Source of the DNA: Lysobacter avium
GTDB taxonomy: Bacteria; Pseudomonadota; Gammaproteobacteria; Xanthomonadales; Xanthomonadaceae
Assembly: GCF_015209745.1 (NCBI RefSeq)
Contig: NZ_CP063657.1
Span: forward strand, 2,108,001 to 2,172,000
DNA length: 64,000 bases
Reading direction: 5' to 3'
Below, piece after piece: positions 49,396-58,175 of this stretch (its first letter is position 1; each line of letters begins with the position of its first letter). Both the position numbers and the translations under genes were made by a program. Below the pieces are notes generated by a model. That model was not told the DNA's origin and made no database searches. It was given only the letters and a program-made list of their open reading frames with translations.

Positions 49396-51171
49396 ATGAC
49401 TGTTCTCAGTGCAATCTCAGCGGCCCAGCCGCAACGCATCGACGCCGGCCGCGGCCGCCAGCACACCGTCCAGCATGGCGACACGCTGTCGGGGATCGCG
49501 AAGCAGTACGGCGTCAGCCTGTCCGCGTTGAAGGCCGCCAACCCGCAGGTCCTCAATCCCAACGTCATCTATTCCGGCGACCGCATCACGGTGCCGGGCG
49601 CGCAGACGCAGAGCAACTCCGGCGGTGCACCCGTACAGGCCCACAAGTCCGCCGCGGGCAGCACCGCTGCCAAAGCCGGTTCCACCCAGTTGACCATGGC
49701 CGATTACCAGCGCGCCGCCAACACCCTTGGTGTGGACGTCGCAACCGTGCGCGCGGTCGCGGATGTGGAGTCCTCCGGGGGCGGCTTCCTCGCCGATGGC
49801 CGCCCAAAGATCCTGTTCGAACGGCACATCTTCGCCCGCGAAACCGGCGGTCGCTTCAACGGCTCGCATCCGGGCATCAGCGGCTCGCCGGGTGGCTACG
49901 GCGCCAGCGGCGCGAACCAGCACGCCCGCTTCGAGCAGGCGTTCAAGCTCGACCCGGCGGCAGCGATGAAGTCGGCCTCCTGGGGCGAATTCCAGATCAT
50001 GGGCTTCAACCACAAAATGGTTGGCTACGACAGCGTTGGCAAGTTCGTCGACGCGATGCGCAGCTCGGCGGGCAGCCAGCTGGACGCGTTCGTCAGCTTC
50101 ATCGAGTCAGCCGGGCTGAAGGGCAAGTTGCAGAACAAGGACTGGGCCGGCTTTGCGCGCGGCTACAACGGTCCGGGCTACGCCAAGAACAACTACGACG
50201 GCAAGATGGCGGCCGCCTACGCCAAGTACGCCGGCAGCAACCCGCCGCCGGTGGCCAGCGGCGGAACCTCGACCGGGCCGACCTCCCCCACCGCTCCGAC
50301 GGCGCCTGCACCGACCGCGCCGCAGGCCAGCACGGGAACCTACTCGGTGCGCTCGGGCGACACCCTCAGCGGCATCGCGCAGGCGCACGGCGTTTCACTC
50401 TCCGCTCTCGCCGCAGCCAATCCGCAGATCCGCAACATCGACCTGATCTTCCCGAACCAGGTCGTCAAGATTCCAGGCGGCAGTGGTGCGGCGGCCAGCC
50501 ACACCGTTCGCAGCGGCGACACCCTGAGCGGCATCGCCCAGCAGCACGGCGTGTCGCTGGCGGCGCTGAGCGCGGCCAACCCGCAGATCCGCGATATCCA
50601 CCTGATCCATCCCGGCCAGACGGTACACATTCCCGGCAATGCAGCCGTGGGCGCGCCGGCGGGCGGCACTCCCGGCAATCCCCCGGTCCGCGGCGACAGC
50701 AAGGTCGATACCCCCGCGCCGGTCGGCGGCAGCAGTTCGGATGCCGCCAGGATCGCCGAGAAGTATCTGGGCTGGTGGGCCGGCGACCTGAAGGTCAGCG
50801 GCCACCTGCCAATGGACCCAAGCGTCCCCAACACCGTCAACTGCGCGAACTTCGTCTCCGCCGTCCTGCAGAAGGCCGGGCTGATCAACTTCCACACCAA
50901 CCTGGTCACCGGCTCCAACAGCGGCAACCCGCAGGCACTGGGCACGAAGTTGAAGGCCGCCGGCTGGACCGTGGTTCCCGCGTCGCAGGCGCGGCCGGGT
51001 GACGTGGCCATCGTCAACAACGGCGGACACGTCGAGCTGGTGCACAGCAACAACAATGGCAAGATCACCCTGATCGGTTCCAACAACACCGGTGGCGGCT
51101 CCGGTCCGCAGAAGGTCAGCTACGGCAACCCGTTCGGCAACGCCTGGTACCTGACGCCGCCACGCAAGTGA
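49396..51171 (+). CDS. LysM / N-acetylmuramidase / CHAP-like peptidoglycan hydrolase
   Basis: A 591-residue multidomain wall hydrolase. A LysM repeat (about 22-67: HTVQHGDTLSGIAKQYGVSL) comes first. Then a DUF3380-type muramidase (about 98-275) has catalytic Glu125 in ADVESSGGGF and ILFERHIFAR. Two more LysM repeats start near 313 and 366 (TVRSGDTLSGIAQQHGVSL). From about 445 a cysteine amidase/endopeptidase-like domain has Cys483 (VNCANFVSAVLQKAG) and His545 (GGHVELVHS). No Sec signal is present, so export needs another route or lysis. Architectures like this occur in phage lysins and in antibacterial effectors. Confidence 0.85.
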   Translation: MTVLSAISAAQPQRIDAGRGRQHTVQHGDTLSGIAKQYGVSLSALKAANPQVLNPNVIYSGDRITVPGAQTQSNSGGAPVQAHKSAAGSTAAKAGSTQLTMADYQRAANTLGVDVATVRAVADVESSGGGFLADGRPKILFERHIFARETGGRFNGSHPGISGSPGGYGASGANQHARFEQAFKLDPAAAMKSASWGEFQIMGFNHKMVGYDSVGKFVDAMRSSAGSQLDAFVSFIESAGLKGKLQNKDWAGFARGYNGPGYAKNNYDGKMAAAYAKYAGSNPPPVASGGTSTGPTSPTAPTAPAPTAPQASTGTYSVRSGDTLSGIAQAHGVSLSALAAANPQIRNIDLIFPNQVVKIPGGSGAAASHTVRSGDTLSGIAQQHGVSLAALSAANPQIRDIHLIHPGQTVHIPGNAAVGAPAGGTPGNPPVRGDSKVDTPAPVGGSSSDAARIAEKYLGWWAGDLKVSGHLPMDPSVPNTVNCANFVSAVLQKAGLINFHTNLVTGSNSGNPQALGTKLKAAGWTVVPASQARPGDVAIVNNGGHVELVHSNNNGKITLIGSNNTGGGSGPQKVSYGNPFGNAWYLTPPRK

Positions 51172-51205
51172 TAGACCGGTTGCACCGGTCCGTCAGGAGA
51201 CGCGC

Positions 51206-51649
51206 ATGCGAACCCTGTCATTCTTGATGCTCCTACTGATGGGTTTTGCCTGCATGCCAACCAACCACGCCCAGACACCGTCCGCGTTGCACATCCCCAA
51301 TCCAGGATCCCCCGAGCGCGCTGCCATCCTCGACAGCGCACGCGCCTCGATCGACGAGGAGATCGGCCGCACCGTCCAGTTCGTGGTCGAGCGCCTGGCC
51401 ATACAGGGCGAGTGGGCCTTCCTCTACGCCCACATGCAGGCCAGTGATGGCGGCCCGGTGGACTATGCGCGCACCTCGATGGCGGAGGCGGCCGAAGCCG
51501 GCTTTGTCTCCCAGGTCTATGCCGGCCTGCTGGAGAAGGAGGACGGCGAATGGGTCGTTCGCGCCCAGGCCATCGGGCCGACCGACATGGCGTGGCAGCC
51601 GTGGGCGGCGGACTATGGCGCGCCCGAGGCGCTGTTCAAGCTCGATTGA
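51206..51649 (+). CDS. Secreted hypothetical protein
   Basis: A 147-residue protein with signal peptide MRTLSFLMLLLMGFACMPTN (lipoprotein possible at the Cys). The mature part (AILDSARASIDEEIGRTVQF, VVERLAIQGEWAFLYAHMQA, VIGATD-like AQAIGPTDMAWQPWAADYGA) belongs to a widespread unnamed family. It starts 34 nt after the wall hydrolase gene with AGGAGA 5 nt before the ATG and may share its transcript. An immunity role is conceivable, but the family occurs widely away from toxins. Confidence 0.7.
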   Translation: MRTLSFLMLLLMGFACMPTNHAQTPSALHIPNPGSPERAAILDSARASIDEEIGRTVQFVVERLAIQGEWAFLYAHMQASDGGPVDYARTSMAEAAEAGFVSQVYAGLLEKEDGEWVVRAQAIGPTDMAWQPWAADYGAPEALFKLD

Positions 51650-51732
51650 TCTGCTGGCGACCGCCGGTGCGGTGGGCGACCGCCGGTTGGCCACGCCCCC
51701 TCATCGCCCGGGCAGCGCGCCGCCGACCCGCT

Positions 51733-51966
51733 TCAACCGCTCCCAGCCAGCCAGGGCCTGAGCGTGCCCGCGTCGAATGGCCACGCCAGTTCCCGCATGG
51801 TGTCGAGATCGAGCAGCACCGGGACACGCACTCCAAAGCGCTGCTCCAGGTCCGGATCGTCGTCGATGAATACGCTCTCGAAGTCCGGCGCCCGGGCGCG
51901 CGCCAGCTCCAGCAGCGCCAGGTCGCACAGGTGGCAATCATCACGCTGGTAAAGGATCAGCTGCAT
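51733..51966 (-). CDS. Glutaredoxin-family protein
   Basis: A 77-residue thioredoxin-fold protein, MQLILYQRDDCHLCDLALLE with a CxxC redox site (CHLC, residues 11-14), VFIDDDPDLEQRFGVRVPVL (cis-Pro in RVPVLL). This matches the DUF836/glutaredoxin-like group. A cytoplasmic thiol-disulfide role is likely. The longer open frame upstream of the ATG at 51966 lacks family residues. Confidence 0.83.
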   Translation of the reverse strand: MQLILYQRDDCHLCDLALLELARARAPDFESVFIDDDPDLEQRFGVRVPVLLDLDTMRELAWPFDAGTLRPWLAGSG

Positions 51967-52040
51967 CTTCTCGGGGCGCCTCTGCAATGGCCCGGGGGCG
52001 GCGGCTATCATAGGCGTTCATTCCGGAGGGCTCCGCAGCC

Positions 52041-52448
52041 GTGACCAGGTTTCTTCTTTCCGCCGCGCTGATGTTCTCACTGGCCGCGTGCAGCGCCGAG
52101 CAGGCCTCCGCGACTGCCGCGCAGTCAAGTGCGTGCGACGTTGCCGAAGCCGCCCTGATCGGCGACTGGCAGCGCAGCGGCGACGCGGGGACCTTTGAGC
52201 AGTTCTCCCTCGTCACGCAGGACGGCGAGCGCCGCTTCGACTCGTGGTTGCACGAGCGGCCGGAAGTCAGTGGCGGTTCGTGGACCTATCAGGCCGACGA
52301 CTGCCGCCTCGCCCTCAACGGCGCCGACAGCAACCTGGCGTGGCACTTCAAGGTGTCCGCCGACGAGGCCGGCAACCAGCTCACGCTGAGCCCGCTGGAT
52401 GCTGGCAGCGGCACCATTGAAGGCAACTACCAGCGCCTGGCCGACTGA
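52041..52448 (+). CDS. Small lipoprotein of unknown function (GTG start)
   Basis: A 135-residue lipoprotein with signal TRFLLSAALMFSLAACSAEQ (lipobox LAAC). The mature domain has WQRSGDAGTFEQFSLV, GGSWTYQADDCRLAL and NQLTLSPLDAGSGTIEGNYQ, a lipocalin-like beta pattern. A pair of cysteines (SACDV, DDCRL) may form a disulfide. GTG at 52041 has GGAGGG 10 nt upstream; no other start suits the signal peptide. No named family recognised. Confidence 0.68.
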   Translation: MTRFLLSAALMFSLAACSAEQASATAAQSSACDVAEAALIGDWQRSGDAGTFEQFSLVTQDGERRFDSWLHERPEVSGGSWTYQADDCRLALNGADSNLAWHFKVSADEAGNQLTLSPLDAGSGTIEGNYQRLAD

Positions 52449-52554
52449 CCGGGCCGGTTGCGCGCCGGCTGGCGGCGACCCTTGCTCGCCCAACCAGCGT
52501 CGACCCTGAGCGGTCGCCACGCCCACCCACCGCTGTTTTTAGTACTGGATCCAC

Positions 52555-53937
52555 ATGTCCGTCAGCTGTTTCGACCTGTTCAAGATCGGCATCGGGCCGA
52601 GTTCCTCGCACACGGTGGGGCCGATGCGCGCCGCTGCCCGCTTCATCGAGCGCTGGATCGTCGACAACGGCGATCTCCAGCGCACCGCGCGCGTGCGCGC
52701 CGAGGTGTTCGGCTCGCTGGCGATGACCGGGCGCGGCCACGGCACCGACAAGGCGCTGATGATGGGCCTGGAAGGCCATTGGCCGGACCGGATCGACCCG
52801 GACATCATTCCGGCGACGCTGGAGCGCATCCGCGGCGGTAAACGCATCCGCCTGCAGGGTCGCCATGAGATCGGCTTCGACGAGAAGCACGATCTCATCA
52901 TGAACAAGCGCCAGAAGCTGCCGTTCCACACCAATGGCATGCGTTTCACCGCCTACGACGCGGCGGGGGAGGTGATCGCCACGCGGGATTACTACTCGGT
53001 CGGCGGCGGCTTCGTGGTCAACGAGGACGAGGCGGCGGAGGACCGCATCGTCGCCGACACCAGCGTGGTGCCCTACCCGTTTTCCTCCGGCGACGAGCTG
53101 CTGATGCGCGCGCGCGACAGCGGCCTTTCGATCGCCCAGATGATCCATGCCAACGAGCAGGTCTGGCGCAGCACGGCCGAGATCGATGCCGGCCTGGACC
53201 AGCTGTGGGACGCGATGAAGTCCTGCGTGGAGCGCGGCATCCGCTCTCCCGGGACGTTGCCCGGGGGGCTGCGTGTTACCCGTCGCGCACCCGCCCTGCA
53301 CGCCGACCTGCAGTCGCGGCCCGACGCCGGCCTGGACGATCCGCTGACGATGCTCGACTGGGTCAACCTGTTCGCGCTGGCAGTGAACGAGGAAAACGCC
53401 GCCGGCGGCCGCGTCGTCACCGCGCCTACCAACGGTGCGGCCGGGATCATCCCGGCGGTGCTGCATTACTACGACCGCTTCATCCCCGGCGCCAACATCG
53501 AGGGCGTGCGCACCTTCCTGCTGACCGCCGCGGCGGTCGGCATCCTCTACAAGGAAAACGCCAGCATCTCCGGCGCCGAAGTGGGCTGCCAGGGCGAGGT
53601 CGGCGTCGCCTGTTCGATGGCGGCCGCCGGCCTGACCGCGGCGCTCGGCGGCAGTCCCGTCAAGGTGGAGAACGCGGCGGAGATCGGCATGGAACACAAC
53701 CTGGGCCTGACCTGCGACCCGATCGGGGGGCTGGTCCAGATCCCCTGCATCGAGCGCAACGCGATGGGCTCGGTGAAGGCGATCAACGCCTCGCGGCTGG
53801 CGATGCGCGGGGACGGTTCGCAGAAGGTCAGTCTCGACAAGGTGATCAAGACGATGCGCGATACGGGGCGCGACATGCAGGACAAGTACAAGGAAACCAG
53901 CCGGGGCGGGCTGGCGGTGAACGTCATCGAGTGCTGA
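52555..53937 (+). CDS. sdaA: L-serine ammonia-lyase (iron-sulfur type)
   Basis: A 460-residue [4Fe-4S] serine dehydratase converting L-serine to pyruvate and ammonia. The N-terminal beta domain begins [20 protein letters not shown]. The alpha domain holds the cluster cysteines in [20 protein letters not shown] and [20 protein letters not shown], and the [15 protein letters not shown] motif. Length matches E. coli SdaA/SdaB. It links to the glycine riboswitch/gcvP theme of serine-glycine catabolism but is unlinked on the map. Confidence 0.96.
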   Translation: MSVSCFDLFKIGIGPSSSHTVGPMRAAARFIERWIVDNGDLQRTARVRAEVFGSLAMTGRGHGTDKALMMGLEGHWPDRIDPDIIPATLERIRGGKRIRLQGRHEIGFDEKHDLIMNKRQKLPFHTNGMRFTAYDAAGEVIATRDYYSVGGGFVVNEDEAAEDRIVADTSVVPYPFSSGDELLMRARDSGLSIAQMIHANEQVWRSTAEIDAGLDQLWDAMKSCVERGIRSPGTLPGGLRVTRRAPALHADLQSRPDAGLDDPLTMLDWVNLFALAVNEENAAGGRVVTAPTNGAAGIIPAVLHYYDRFIPGANIEGVRTFLLTAAAVGILYKENASISGAEVGCQGEVGVACSMAAAGLTAALGGSPVKVENAAEIGMEHNLGLTCDPIGGLVQIPCIERNAMGSVKAINASRLAMRGDGSQKVSLDKVIKTMRDTGRDMQDKYKETSRGGLAVNVIEC

Positions 53938-53981
53938 GGGGTTAGAAGCGTCGCGGCTGCGCGGTCTCGGAGCACGGGCGC

Positions 53982-54059
53982 GGGTGCCGTTGGGTGCGAA
54001 TGTCCCCCGGCACCGGTGAAGCCGGTGCCTCCTTCTTTATTTCGCACCCAAGGGCACCC
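53982..54059 (-). repeat. Palindromic repeat element B1
   Basis: Outer arms 53982-54000 and 54041-54059 pair at 18 of 19 positions; inner stem GGCACCGG/CCGGTGCC (54009-54016 with 54022-54029). On the minus strand the core is GAAATAAAGAAGGAGGC and GGGGGACATTCG, as in element A1. Confidence 0.9.
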
Positions 54060-54070
54060 GCTCCCTCGTA

Positions 54071-54116
54071 ATGGCTTCCGGCACCGGTGAAGCCGGTGCC
54101 TCCTCTTGTTTCGCTC
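54071..54116 (-). repeat. Palindromic repeat element B2 (degenerate)
   Basis: Same inner stem as B1 (GGCACCGG at 54080-54087, CCGGTGCC at 54093-54100) with the minus-strand core GAAACAAGAGGAGGC, but the GGGGGACATT side is altered and the outer arms no longer pair. Confidence 0.78.
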
Positions 54117-54201
54117 CACTCGCGCCCGTCGGTGGGGCATCGCGGTGTTTGATAAAGCACAGAGCCGGCCGCACCTCGCAAGGCAGAAATCGGCTGACAG
54201 A

Positions 54202-54295
54202 CGTGACCTGCAGGGCTTCCGGGCGAAATAAAGGAGGAGGCCTGCGCCGCAGGCGTGGGCCGGGGGACATTCGCCGGGAAGCCCTGCAGGTCGCG
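54202..54295 (+). repeat. Palindromic repeat element B3
   Basis: Outer arms 54202-54227 and 54270-54295 pair at 24 of 26 positions; inner stem near 54240-54262 pairs at 8 of 10. It carries GAAATAAAGGAGGAGGC and GGGGGACATTCGCC. Arms resemble those of A2 (ACCTGCAGG...GGGCGAA) but differ at paired positions. Confidence 0.9.
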
Positions 54296-54334
54296 GCCAA
54301 TTCGCAGAACCGAGCGAAGACTCCCACTTTTCGT

Positions 54335-55465
54335 TCAATCAGGCGTTGAGCGCGCGATTCGCAATGCATCGTCGAGGAGGCCCGCGGCGGTGACTTCCGC
54401 GCCTGCGCCAGGTCCCTGGATCACCAATGGTTGGTCGCGGTAGCGGTCTGACCAGATTGCGAGCTTGTTGTCGGTGCCGGCGCCGCTGGCAAGCGGATGC
54501 GTCGCGTCCAGCGTTTCTAGGCGTACTGTCGCGCCGCCATTCTGCAGCCGAGCGATGTAGCGCAGTTGCGCGCCCCTTGCTGCTGCATCCCGGTGGCGCC
54601 GTTGGAGCAAAGCCTCGAGAGGCGGAGGAACTACGCTGTCATCGCGTCTCGCGCCATGTCGGTCTTGCCCCGTCTCCCTGCCAGCCAGATCCAGTAACGA
54701 CTCCACTTCCACCTCATCGCTGGCCAGCGGGACGCCGGCGGCTCGGGCGAGGATCAGGATCTTGCGGCGCACGTCATCGCCGGTCAGATCCTCGCGCGGG
54801 TCCGGCTCGGTGTAGCCGGCCTGCCGAGCTTCGTCCACCATTTCCGAGAACGGCTTCTTGCCGTCGTAGTGGTTGAACAGCCACGCCAGCGATCCGGACA
54901 GGACGCCGGCGATGGCGTGGATGGTGTCTCCGCCGGCTTGGAGGTCGCGGATATTGCGCAGCAGCGGCAGGCCCGCGCCGACGGTGGCGCTGTCGCCGTA
55001 GCGGGCGTTGCCGTGAGCCGCGGCGTCGTGGATCGCCTGCCAGCGCTCCAGCGTCGTCCCCAGTCCCAGCTTGCAGGCGGTGACCACGTGGATGCCCTGC
55101 GCCAGCCAGCGGGGGTGGTTGTCGGCCACCTCACTGCTGGCCGTCGCGTCGATGATGATGCGGTGCGCCGGATCGTTGCCGGCAAGTGCGTCGGCGACAC
55201 CTGACAGATTCGCCAGCACGGGATCGGCGTGCCACGGACTGCCGTCCAGGAGCCGGCGCCTGACGTCGGCGGGGCAAAGCCGCCCGGCGCGCAGCGCGCC
55301 GCGGGAGTTGCCCGCATGCACCAACGCCAATGAAGCTCCGCGCGGGGTGCCGGTCCAGGCTGCCAGTCGGTCCAGAACGGCCTTGCCGACGTTGCCGGTT
55401 CCGAGCAGTGCCACTCGCGCCGAGGGCTTGCTCGGCGTTGGGTTGACGCCCTGGTCGTGCTGCAT
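54335..55465 (-). CDS. hom: Homoserine dehydrogenase
   Basis: A 376-residue NAD(P)H enzyme reducing aspartate semialdehyde to homoserine. The Rossmann start is ARVALLGTGNVGKAVLDRLA, then IIIDATASSEVADNHPRWLA, VVTACKLGLGTTLERWQAIH and the substrate site HAIAGVLSGSLAWLFNHYDG with AGYTEPDPREDLTGDDVRRK. There is no ACT domain, as in the stand-alone domain of ThrA/MetL-type fusions. It is third in the metX-metB-hom operon, 116 nt after metB. Confidence 0.93.
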   Translation of the reverse strand: MQHDQGVNPTPSKPSARVALLGTGNVGKAVLDRLAAWTGTPRGASLALVHAGNSRGALRAGRLCPADVRRRLLDGSPWHADPVLANLSGVADALAGNDPAHRIIIDATASSEVADNHPRWLAQGIHVVTACKLGLGTTLERWQAIHDAAAHGNARYGDSATVGAGLPLLRNIRDLQAGGDTIHAIAGVLSGSLAWLFNHYDGKKPFSEMVDEARQAGYTEPDPREDLTGDDVRRKILILARAAGVPLASDEVEVESLLDLAGRETGQDRHGARRDDSVVPPPLEALLQRRHRDAAARGAQLRYIARLQNGGATVRLETLDATHPLASGAGTDNKLAIWSDRYRDQPLVIQGPGAGAEVTAAGLLDDALRIARSTPD

Positions 55466-55581
55466 AGCTACGGGAGCTTCCTCGCCCGCTTGGGTGCCCG
55501 TGCGGCTGTGGGACCGTACGCTCGCGTTGAACCGCGGACTCACGTCACCGTCAACCCGCAAACGACCCGCCAAACCCGCGC

Positions 55582-56802
55582 TCATCGCGCTGCACACGGC
55601 GCAAGCTGGATGCGCTGGACGCGGTCCAACGCCGCGGCCAGATCGGCCAGCAGGTCCTCGGCGTGCTCGATGCCGACCGACAGGCGCAGCAGGCCGTCGG
55701 TGATGCCGGCCGCTGCGCGCGCCTGCGCGGTCATCGCAGCGTGGGTCATCGTCGCTGGGTGGGCGAGCAGGCTTTCCACACCGCCCAGCGACTCGGCCAG
55801 GGTGAAGTACTCCAGCCCATCGAGGAAGGCCCGCACCGCCGCCTCGCCACCGGCGCCGCCGTCTTCCAGCTCCAGCGAGAGCATCGCCCCGAAGCCGTCC
55901 TGCTGGCGCGCGGCGACCGCGTGGCCGGGATGGCTTTCCAGCCCGGGATAGTGGACGGCGCGCACCGCCGGATGCCCGTCGAGCAGGTCCACCAGCGCGG
56001 CGGTGTTGCGCTCGTGCACGCGCAGGCGCGCATCCAGCGTGCGCAGGCCGCGCAAGGTCAGAAAGCTGTCGAAGGGCGAGCCGGTGATGCCCAGGCAGTT
56101 GGCCCACCACGCCAGTTGCTCGTGGTGGTCCTGCTCCCGGGCGATCACCGCGCCACCGACCACATCGCTGTGGCCGTTGATGTACTTGGTGGTGGAATGC
56201 ACGACCACGTCGGCCCCAAATGCGATCGGCTGCTGCAGCGCCGGCGAGAGGAAGGTGTTGTCGACCACGACCCGCGCGCCGGCGGCGTGCGATGCCTCGA
56301 TCACGAAGCGCAGGTCGGTCACGCGCAGCAGCGGGTTGGACGGCGTCTCTATCCAGACCACCGTCGGCCCGAGCGCCAGCGCCTCGGCCAAAGCGCGCGG
56401 CGAGGTCAGGTCCACGGTCGTCAACTCGAAGGCGCCCTTCTCCGCCAGCGCGTTGAACAGCCGCCAGCTGCCGCCGTAGGCATCGTGCGGCACCACCAGC
56501 CGGTCGCCGGGTTTCAGCAACGCGTTCAGCACCAGCGTGATCGCGGCCATGCCGGTCGCCGTGACCACCGCGCCCGCGCCGCCTTCCAGCTCGGCCAGCG
56601 CCTCGGCCAGCAGGTCGCGGGTCGGGTTGCCGCTGCGGGTGTAGTCGTAGGTGCGCCGGTCGTTGAAGCCGGCGAAGCTGAAGTTGGACGACAGCACCAG
56701 CGGCGGGGTGACCGCGCCGAACGCCTCGTCGCGGTCGATGCCGGCGCGTACGGCGGTCGTACAGCGATGCGACGGGCGGGCCTGCACGTGCTGCGCCCTC
56801 AT
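55582..56802 (-). CDS. metB: Cystathionine gamma-synthase
   Basis: A 406-residue PLP enzyme that joins activated homoserine with cysteine. Family motifs: GAVTPPLVLSSNFSF, YDYTRSGNPTRDLLAEALAE, the PLP-lysine region VVVHSTTKYINGHSDVVGGA, and LESHPGHAVAARQQDGFGAM with RLSVGIEHAEDLLADL. Synthase versus lyase or sulfhydrylase is decided mainly by position after metX. Overlaps metX by 4 bp. Confidence 0.92.
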   Translation of the reverse strand: MRAQHVQARPSHRCTTAVRAGIDRDEAFGAVTPPLVLSSNFSFAGFNDRRTYDYTRSGNPTRDLLAEALAELEGGAGAVVTATGMAAITLVLNALLKPGDRLVVPHDAYGGSWRLFNALAEKGAFELTTVDLTSPRALAEALALGPTVVWIETPSNPLLRVTDLRFVIEASHAAGARVVVDNTFLSPALQQPIAFGADVVVHSTTKYINGHSDVVGGAVIAREQDHHEQLAWWANCLGITGSPFDSFLTLRGLRTLDARLRVHERNTAALVDLLDGHPAVRAVHYPGLESHPGHAVAARQQDGFGAMLSLELEDGGAGGEAAVRAFLDGLEYFTLAESLGGVESLLAHPATMTHAAMTAQARAAAGITDGLLRLSVGIEHAEDLLADLAAALDRVQRIQLAPCAAR

Positions 56803-57860
56803 GCCAGCGCCTCGGCGTCCGCATCGGCGGCAATGTCGAGCAGGGCCTCGCGCAGGATGCCGTCGATCGCGCGCGACTCCTTCAGGAACGCGTCGTGGCC
56901 GAAGCGCGAATGGATGACGTGCAGGCGGGTCTCGCCGCGCAGGCGCTGGACCAGGTCGTAGGCATCGGCCAGCGGCACCAGCAGGTCCTCCGCCACCGCC
57001 ACCACGGTCACCGGCACATGCACGGTTTCCGGATCGACCGCCTGCAGATCGATGGATTCGGACAGGCGCACGAAGGCGTGCGCGGCCACGCGGTCGGCGA
57101 ACTGCTGGCCGCAGTGGTCCAGATAGTCCTCGGCCGCGACCTGGACGCGGCCGTTGACCACCGTGGCGGCGCCGAAGCGGCTGTCGAACTCGTCGGCGGT
57201 GCGGTAGCTGAGCATGGCCAGCTGACGGGCGAGCGCGACGCCCTGGCTGTCATCGCACTGCAGCGCGCCCAAGGCGACCGCGCGACGCTGCAACGCGCGC
57301 CAGGCACTGGCGTAGGGATGCGCGCGGTGGAACCCACTGATCGCGACCAGGCGACCCACCCGCCGCGGATACAGCGCGGCCAGATGCAGCCCGACCATCG
57401 CCCCGTAGGAGTTACCGATGAACGCGCTCAGGCGCGCAATGCCCAGCGCGTCCAGCAGCGCCACGACCGCCGTCGCCTGGTCCACGGGATCGATCACGGC
57501 GTCCAGCGTGCCGTCACCCCCGACCCAGTCGACAGCGAGGATGCAGTGCTGCCCGGGATCCAGCGCACGGCCGGGGCCGGACTGCTCCTGCCACCAGCCG
57601 GCATCGCTGAACTGGTCGCTGGCACCGACGTGGCGGTTGGCGGAAATCCCGCCGGCCACGAACAGCACCGGCAAGGACGGATCGCCGACGCGCTCGTAGC
57701 GCAGCGTCACCGCGCGGATGCCGGCGTGGCGCATCTCCAGCTGGACGTCGATCTCGCCGCGCACCGCCATCTTCCGCGCCGCGGCCGGGAACCGCGATAC
57801 GGCGACGTGGCGGGGCTGGAAAAGGGTTTCGGTGGTGCGCGAAGCGAGTTGCAGGCTCAT
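56799..57860 (-). CDS. metX: Homoserine O-acyltransferase, alpha/beta-hydrolase type
   Basis: A 353-residue member of the MetX fold that acylates homoserine at the entry to methionine synthesis. Nucleophile motif is FIGNSYGAMVGLHLAALYPR, Asp in VVAVAEDLLVPLADAY and His in HSRFGHDAFLKES. In xanthomonads such MetX proteins use succinyl-CoA; whether this one does is inferred. The ATG at 57860 follows a SAM riboswitch. A longer open frame runs back through the riboswitch and is not used. Confidence 0.9.
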   Translation of the reverse strand: MSLQLASRTTETLFQPRHVAVSRFPAAARKMAVRGEIDVQLEMRHAGIRAVTLRYERVGDPSLPVLFVAGGISANRHVGASDQFSDAGWWQEQSGPGRALDPGQHCILAVDWVGGDGTLDAVIDPVDQATAVVALLDALGIARLSAFIGNSYGAMVGLHLAALYPRRVGRLVAISGFHRAHPYASAWRALQRRAVALGALQCDDSQGVALARQLAMLSYRTADEFDSRFGAATVVNGRVQVAAEDYLDHCGQQFADRVAAHAFVRLSESIDLQAVDPETVHVPVTVVAVAEDLLVPLADAYDLVQRLRGETRLHVIHSRFGHDAFLKESRAIDGILREALLDIAADADAEALA

Positions 57861-57929
57861 GAGGGCTATCCGAAGTGGCGGGGAGCCATCGAGGGATGGC
57901 TGCCAACGCACACTGGATCGTGCCGGCAA

Positions 57930-58046
57930 CCATCTTCCGGCCACCGCTGAAACGCGGCGCCGCAGGATTTGGCACCCGTTCGCGGCTTGCGCTGCGATGG
58001 GTTGCCCCGGCTTCAAAGGGCCTGTCCCTCTGCCGGTCTCGATGGA
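57930..58046 (-). ncRNA. SAM-I (S-box) riboswitch controlling metX-metB-hom
   Basis: Minus-strand leader with S-box hallmarks in order: ATCGAGACCGGCAGAGGGAC, GGCCCTTTGAAGCCGGGGCA, ACC, then GGGTGCCAAATCCTGCGGC and a closing GGAAGATGG. The GAGGGA, CCGG-CAACC, GGTGCCAAATCCTGC and GGAAGATGG segments line up with P1-P4 of SAM-I. S-adenosylmethionine should repress the operon. No strong terminator precedes metX, so control may act at ribosome access. Confidence 0.9.
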
Positions 58047-58054
58047 TGGCAGGC

Positions 58055-58083
58055 AGTGTGCCCACGCTTTTCAGCGATGTCAA
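58055..58083 (-). promoter_or_regulatory. Promoter of the metX operon
   Basis: A perfect TTGACA -35 (58078-58083) and CACACT -10 (58055-58060) with a 17-nt spacer on the minus strand. The predicted start, about 58048, falls at the first base or so of the S-box RNA. Confidence 0.72.
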
Positions 58084-58162
58084 TCGCTTTATCCGCATAA
58101 AGCGATGCCTTGCTCGATCCGGTTGTTGCGCACCGGCCACCGCCCCGCGCACGTGCAGGCAC

Positions 58163-58168
58163 TAGACT
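58163..58168 (+). promoter_or_regulatory. Candidate -10 box, leaderless lipoprotein gene
   Basis: TAGACT (4 of 6 consensus) 7 nt before the ATG at 58176; no Shine-Dalgarno sequence. Confidence 0.42.
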
Positions 58169-58175
58169 GCCCGCC

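Larger units (their letters stand above)
53938..54334. other. Repeat-bearing intergenic region between sdaA and hom
   Basis: 397 nt between two convergent 3' ends with no credible gene. It contains three elements of the same palindromic family as at 43.3-43.6 kb, listed separately. About 85 nt at 54117-54201 appear unique. Confidence 0.8.

Noticed and set aside
55466..56833. Fusion of the hom frame with an upstream 450-codon extension
   Set aside because: That extension lies in another frame of metB; homoserine dehydrogenase similarity starts near the ATG at 55465.
57861..58016. N-terminal extension of metX
   Set aside because: The stretch is the SAM riboswitch and its spacer, not conserved protein.
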